From Candidatus Avedoeria danica (GTDB taxonomy: Bacteria > Chloroflexota > Anaerolineae > Epilineales > Epilineaceae): a DNA stretch of 64,000 nucleotides. The stretch spans positions 310,001 through 374,000 of the forward strand of contig JADJCV010000004.1 in NCBI GenBank assembly GCA_016703025.1. The letters are read 5' to 3'. Under the pieces are notes generated by a model, which saw only the letters and a program-made list of their open reading frames with translations, was not told the DNA's origin and ran no database searches. Shown piece after piece: positions 60,400 through 64,000 of the stretch. A program made the position numbers and the translations under genes. How positions within the stretch are numbered: the stretch's first letter is position 1; each line of letters starts with the position of its first letter.

Positions 60400-61098
60400 A
60401 TGATGAGCCACCGGGGTCGTGCCGTACTCGCCGCCGCCGCCCTGGTGCTCGTTGTCGTCATCGGCTGGCTCACGGTGGGCCGGGGGCCGGGCGTGCCGAC
60501 GGTGACGATGCCGCACGCGCCGAACGAGCTCGACATCGACCTGGCCGCAGGGACGCCGATGCCGCTGCTGCCGACGGCCGTGCCGGACGGGTGGTCGATC
60601 ACGACGGCGGAGCAGGCGCTCGTCGCGGGACTGCGTGGCGGGCGGTGGGCGGCGCAACCGAAGGACATCACCGTACGCCTTTTGAACAAAGGGATCATCA
60701 ATCGGCTGTGTGGTGGCGACGGCAGTGGTCCCATGCCTGAGGAGGACCTCACCTGGGCGGTCGCCTACACGCAAGACGGCCTCGACACCAAGATCATCGC
60801 CGGCTCATGGTACAACCGCCAGCCGCCGCTCCTTTGGCTGGAGCTGACGCCGGACAAGAGCCTGCCAACGCCGACTCCGGTGCCGTCGCCCACGCCCGAA
60901 CGGGTCGCGGGCGTGCTCATCGCGGTCTATGCAGTCGAAGGTTGGTCCCAGATTCCGGGTGCGTTGTTCGATCCGAACGCAGGAGGCAGGCTCTGTCCGA
61001 CGCTTGCGATGATCCGCGCGAAGCGTTCGCTGCCGGACGTCATCACGCCGATGCCGACGGCGCTGCCGGTGACGCCGATGCCGACGGTCATGCCTTAG
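60400..61098 (+). CDS. Membrane-anchored or secreted protein of unknown function
   Basis: 232 residues. ATG 60400 (or 60403) with GAGAGG 3-6 nt upstream. An N-terminal hydrophobic segment (AVLAAAALVLVVVIGWLTV) without a clear cleavage site suggests an anchor. The outer part has two Cys (NRLCGGDG, GRLCPTLAM) on either side of a Pro-Thr stretch TPTPVPSPTPE, and ends in a PMPT repeat (ITPMPTALPVTPMPTVMP). No family recognised. The palindrome just upstream may control it. Confidence 0.7.
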   Translation: MMSHRGRAVLAAAALVLVVVIGWLTVGRGPGVPTVTMPHAPNELDIDLAAGTPMPLLPTAVPDGWSITTAEQALVAGLRGGRWAAQPKDITVRLLNKGIINRLCGGDGSGPMPEEDLTWAVAYTQDGLDTKIIAGSWYNRQPPLLWLELTPDKSLPTPTPVPSPTPERVAGVLIAVYAVEGWSQIPGALFDPNAGGRLCPTLAMIRAKRSLPDVITPMPTALPVTPMPTVMP

Positions 61099-61144
61099 GT
61101 CCGTTTTGGGAAGCCGGCCGACGCCAGGGGTTCAAGCCCCCGTC

Positions 61145-63628
61145 TCACCACGCCCCCCCATCCACATCCACCCACCCGCTGTCATACCACCAATACCAGC
61201 TCGCCGCCACGCTGTACCACATCGCCCGCCGGATCGTCACCGCGCTCACGCTGTCGCCCGTCCCGTATTGCCACGTCAGGACGCTGCGGCCGGCCGGGCC
61301 GGGGTCCTCGCCCAGGCAGGTGGAGTTCTCGATGTCGGGGACATAGCCGTAGTCCGTGGCGGACGTGCCGGTGTAGAGGGCCAGGATGTCGGCCACCTGG
61401 GTGTAGGCCGCGTCGTACCACGGCTTGAGCACGTCGTTGCGCTGCGTGGCGTAGTTCGGCAGCTCGCTCGGGACGAGCGGATCGAGCGGGTAGCGCGCGG
61501 CCAGGAGGCGCATGAGGCCGCCGTAGCCTTGCAGGAGTTCGTTGTACGCCCCGAACCCGCCCTCGTCGATCAGGTAGTCGCGCGCCGAAGGGTTGTCCTT
61601 GTCGAACGCCCAGCGCCACGGCGCACCCGGGGTGTCGCGGCAGCCGGTGGCGTTGGACGGGCTGGCGACGAACGCCGCCGGCAGCGCCGGGTCGGGGCCG
61701 GGGCGCGGCTCGCGCCAGAGGTAGCGGAAGGCGAGGGGCGTCGACAGGTCGTCGGCGTCGGCGAACAGGGGCAGGCGCTTGATCTCGGCCGGCACGGGGT
61801 ACGGCCACTTGCCCGCCTCCATCGCCAGACAGCGCGGGTCGGCCGGGTCCGCCACGTCGACGCATCGGAAATAGGACGATTGCGCCAGCCAGACCCACAT
61901 CGAGAACTCGTCGACGTTGTTGCGGTGCCAGGCGTCGAACAGGCTCGGCGCGAGGCCGTCGGCCACCTTGTCGGACAGCGCATAGCCGAAGAGGAGCGTG
62001 CCGTACAGCGAGTTCGGGCCGGGCAGGTGGTTCTCCATCCCGGCCGGATACTCCTGTTTGTCCTCCGCCCAGGTGTCGCCGTTCACGGCCGCCGAGTAGC
62101 CGGTCGTGTCCTGCTCGCCGTAGCTGTAGCGGCCGTTCTGCGGCATGTCGTCGTGCCGCCCGGCGGACAGCGTCCGCACCGGCCGGTCCCCGCCTCCCTG
62201 GTTCAGCTTCCACTCCATGTCGTCGTCGTACGGGTCGGCGCCGTACCAGCCGCTCACGCCGTAGCCCAGGCGGTGGCCGAACGCCTCGTACGTCTTGCCG
62301 CCCAGCTGCCCCGGCGGCGTGTCCGGATCGCCGGACGCCTCGAGCTCGCGCAGGAGCGCCGCCGCCATCCGCCCGCCGGTGTGCGTCCAGACCCATTCTT
62401 CGGCGATCGAGCCGAGGTTCGTGTCGCCGCAGCCGATCGCCGTCGCCGTGGCGCTGCGCGTGTTGCAGTCGCCCGCCCCGTAGTAGCTGCCGATCGGCGA
62501 GCGCGTCCCGCCCTTCGCCTCGCGCTTCGCGTGCTCGAGGCATGCCGCGCGCTCGGTCGTGCCGTCCTTGAAGCGGCTGTAGCACCACCAGTCGCCCGGC
62601 ATCGCATAGTCCGCGTCGAACCACAAGCCGCTCACGGCGCCCGTGTCCAGCGCCGCCGGCCGCAGGCTGTTGATCGGCACGCCGTCGTACACGAAGCGGT
62701 TCGTCCCGTTCCACGACCCGTCGAACAGGAGCGCGTCCTGGTACGTCTTTTCGCTGCCCAGATCGGCGAAGCCCGCCGTCCGCGGCCCGTCCAACTGCGT
62801 CGCCTGCCATTCCCACCACGTCCGTTGCGCAAACGCCGCGACGATGTTGATCGCGTTCTTGCGCGCTGCCGCGTCCGGCCAGCCGTTCGCCTCCTCCAGC
62901 GCCTGCACCGTCCGGACGTACCCGACGGCCAGCGCGCCGGCCGAGCGCGTCAGGTCGGCCTGGAACTGCCCGTCCGTCCGCGTGTCGCGGAACATCCGGA
63001 CGATGATGTCGCGCTGATGGGCCTCGTAGGCCGCCACCATCCGCACGTGGTACGCCTTGCGGTCGCGGATCGCCGGATCGTCCGCCGGCACGTAGGCGCC
63101 CGCTTGCGGCGCGTCGAACGCCAGCGCAAAGGCGTGGTAGAGGGCGTAGTAGCCCGCCATCTGCGCCACGCCCTCGTTCGCGTAATAGCCGCGCGGCGCG
63201 CTGAACAGCGACTGGCCCGGCGCGAACGCCAGGCCGAAGGTCCGCGCGAGGCGCTTGCCGGTGCACGCGGCGAAGTCGGCGCCGGTCACGGCCGGATGGC
63301 ACTTCGTCCCCGGCCCGCCGTGGTACTCGAACAGCGTGTCGGGATCCTTGTGCGCCTGCTTCTTGTCGATGTCCCACTCCGGGGCGCGCAGGTAGTACGG
63401 CGTGACCGCCGGCGCCCGCTGCCCGTAGTACTGCACCAGCATGGCGCGCACCCCGTTCACGAGGTCCGGCGCGGGCCAGATCGGCGTGGCCGGCGCCGCG
63501 AGCGCATCCGCGGCCGGGTGCGCATCGGCCGCCCGCCCGCCCGGCAGCGCGAGGAGGAGCGCGGCCGCGACGGCGATCGCGACGGCGGCGCGGAGGGGGG
63601 CGTGATGGGGGGAGGTCGAAGGCGGCAT
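61145..63628 (-). CDS. Large secreted protein of unknown family
   Basis: 827 residues, ATG 63628 with GGAG 6 nt upstream. Signal peptide (AAVAIAVAAALLLALPGGRA). The mature part is rich in Trp, Tyr and Asp and has scattered Cys, for example KCHPAV with DFAACTGK, DWWCYSRF, AACLEHAK, AGDCNTRS, IGCGDTN and FRCVDVADPADPRCLAM. Patches such as QRTWWEWQATQLDG and HLPGPNSLYGTLLFGYALS suggest a compact globular enzyme or binding protein, with no motif I can assign. It ends at GWVDVDGGAW without the T/P linker or YLPL motif seen in its neighbours. Confidence 0.75.
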   Translation of the reverse strand: MPPSTSPHHAPLRAAVAIAVAAALLLALPGGRAADAHPAADALAAPATPIWPAPDLVNGVRAMLVQYYGQRAPAVTPYYLRAPEWDIDKKQAHKDPDTLFEYHGGPGTKCHPAVTGADFAACTGKRLARTFGLAFAPGQSLFSAPRGYYANEGVAQMAGYYALYHAFALAFDAPQAGAYVPADDPAIRDRKAYHVRMVAAYEAHQRDIIVRMFRDTRTDGQFQADLTRSAGALAVGYVRTVQALEEANGWPDAAARKNAINIVAAFAQRTWWEWQATQLDGPRTAGFADLGSEKTYQDALLFDGSWNGTNRFVYDGVPINSLRPAALDTGAVSGLWFDADYAMPGDWWCYSRFKDGTTERAACLEHAKREAKGGTRSPIGSYYGAGDCNTRSATATAIGCGDTNLGSIAEEWVWTHTGGRMAAALLRELEASGDPDTPPGQLGGKTYEAFGHRLGYGVSGWYGADPYDDDMEWKLNQGGGDRPVRTLSAGRHDDMPQNGRYSYGEQDTTGYSAAVNGDTWAEDKQEYPAGMENHLPGPNSLYGTLLFGYALSDKVADGLAPSLFDAWHRNNVDEFSMWVWLAQSSYFRCVDVADPADPRCLAMEAGKWPYPVPAEIKRLPLFADADDLSTPLAFRYLWREPRPGPDPALPAAFVASPSNATGCRDTPGAPWRWAFDKDNPSARDYLIDEGGFGAYNELLQGYGGLMRLLAARYPLDPLVPSELPNYATQRNDVLKPWYDAAYTQVADILALYTGTSATDYGYVPDIENSTCLGEDPGPAGRSVLTWQYGTGDSVSAVTIRRAMWYSVAASWYWWYDSGWVDVDGGAW

Positions 63629-63733
63629 GCGGCACTCCGTGGATCGTCGACGGAACTTACGGGTTATGACGTGGCGCGCGAACGGGCGGTACTGTGCGTC
63701 GGGCGAACCGCTGCTTCGGCGGGCGCCCGGCCC

Positions 63734-64000
63734 CTACCACGCATACGCCTCCGGCGCCTGCCCGCCCGGCCCCGGCCAGATCGCGTCGATCTCGGCCAGC
63801 GTCTCGGCGTCCAGCGCGATCTCGAGCGCCAGCAGGCAATCGTCCAGCTGCCGGACCGTCCGCGGGCCGATGATCGGCGCCGTCACGGCAGGTTGGTGGA
63901 GGAGCCATGCCAGCGCGACGTCGGCCGGCGGCTGACCGAGCCGGGTGCACAGCGCCTCCCAGCGCTCGAGCTGCGGGTGGTGGCGGGCGATCTCCTTCAG
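63734..64000 (-). CDS. Aldo/keto reductase, C-terminal 88 residues (5' end off window)
   Basis: The frame enters at the right edge and stops at TAG (63736-63734). The C-terminal barrel segment DVALAWLLHQPAVTAPIIGP with TVRQLDDCL is typical of NADPH-dependent aldo/keto reductases: the Ile-Gly-Pro turn and the following Arg bind the cofactor phosphate, and LDAETLAEID is the usual last helix. Catalytic Tyr and Lys lie outside the window. Cytosolic; substrate unknown. Confidence 0.85.
   Translation of the reverse strand: MKEIARHHPQLERWEALCTRLGQPPADVALAWLLHQPAVTAPIIGPRTVRQLDDCLLALEIALDAETLAEIDAIWPGPGGQAPEAYAW

Noticed and set aside
60158..60403. Small gene upstream of the palindrome
   Set aside because: No ribosome site, runs through the palindrome and the real start region, and has no protein-like features.

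Overview
The window is very GC-rich (over 70% in most genes) and reads as Chloroflexota, most like Anaerolineae or Ardenticatenia. The grounds are the many secreted proteins with long Thr/Pro linkers (TPTATPT type), the recurring aromatic-Leu-Pro motif (IYLPLAL, AYLPLV, LWLPLL), frequent GTG/TTG starts and purine-rich Shine-Dalgarno sites. This is inference from style; there is no rRNA gene to confirm it.

Layout. 1-8.1 kb: a secreted FG-GAP repeat/VWA protein (cut by the left edge) and a 1575-residue S8 protease. 8.4-13.4 kb: housekeeping genes on the minus strand (peroxiredoxin-like protein, MFS exporter, double-GNAT acetyltransferase, thioredoxin-fold lipoprotein). 13.6-17.6 kb: a second subtilase, an M3 oligopeptidase and tRNA-Arg(TCG). 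17.6-22.3 kb: two secreted proteins (one VWA), a GT4 glycosyltransferase and a PAP2-like membrane protein. 22.4-37.7 kb: the striking region, a tandem array with a period of about 3.3 kb. It has five related secreted 'propeller-VWA' genes (A to E here, low to high coordinate) and four small Cys-rich secreted partner genes (partners A to D). Each partner lies just upstream of its propeller-VWA gene and is preceded by a near-perfect sigma-70 promoter and a conserved leader of about 110 nt. 38.1-43.2 kb: an operon with overlapping reading frames (sufE-like, zinc-ribbon protein, giant double-VWA protein). 43.4-51.1 kb: D-amino-acid-oxidase-like enzyme, secreted lectin-like protein, second giant double-VWA protein, sirtuin, small membrane protein and alkyltransferase-like DNA repair protein. 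51.1-64 kb: secreted propeller proteins, formate-tetrahydrofolate ligase, an SLC13-type anion transporter, a large secreted protein of unknown type and the C-terminal end of an aldo/keto reductase.

How it works together. Roughly half the coding capacity goes to exported proteins. Nine genes carry VWA domains, which in other bacteria act in metal-dependent adhesion or protein binding. The array looks like an expanded, partly decaying surface-protein family. The 3' VWA module is almost identical between copies at DNA level and GC-rich. The 5' propeller module is divergent and markedly lower in GC. Partner subtype tracks propeller subtype. Three of the nine array genes carry a single lesion, each in a signal peptide or in the low-complexity linker. 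Recombination-driven diversification with silent or phase-variable copies is a reasonable hypothesis but unproven; sequencing error at homopolymers is the main alternative for two of the three lesions.
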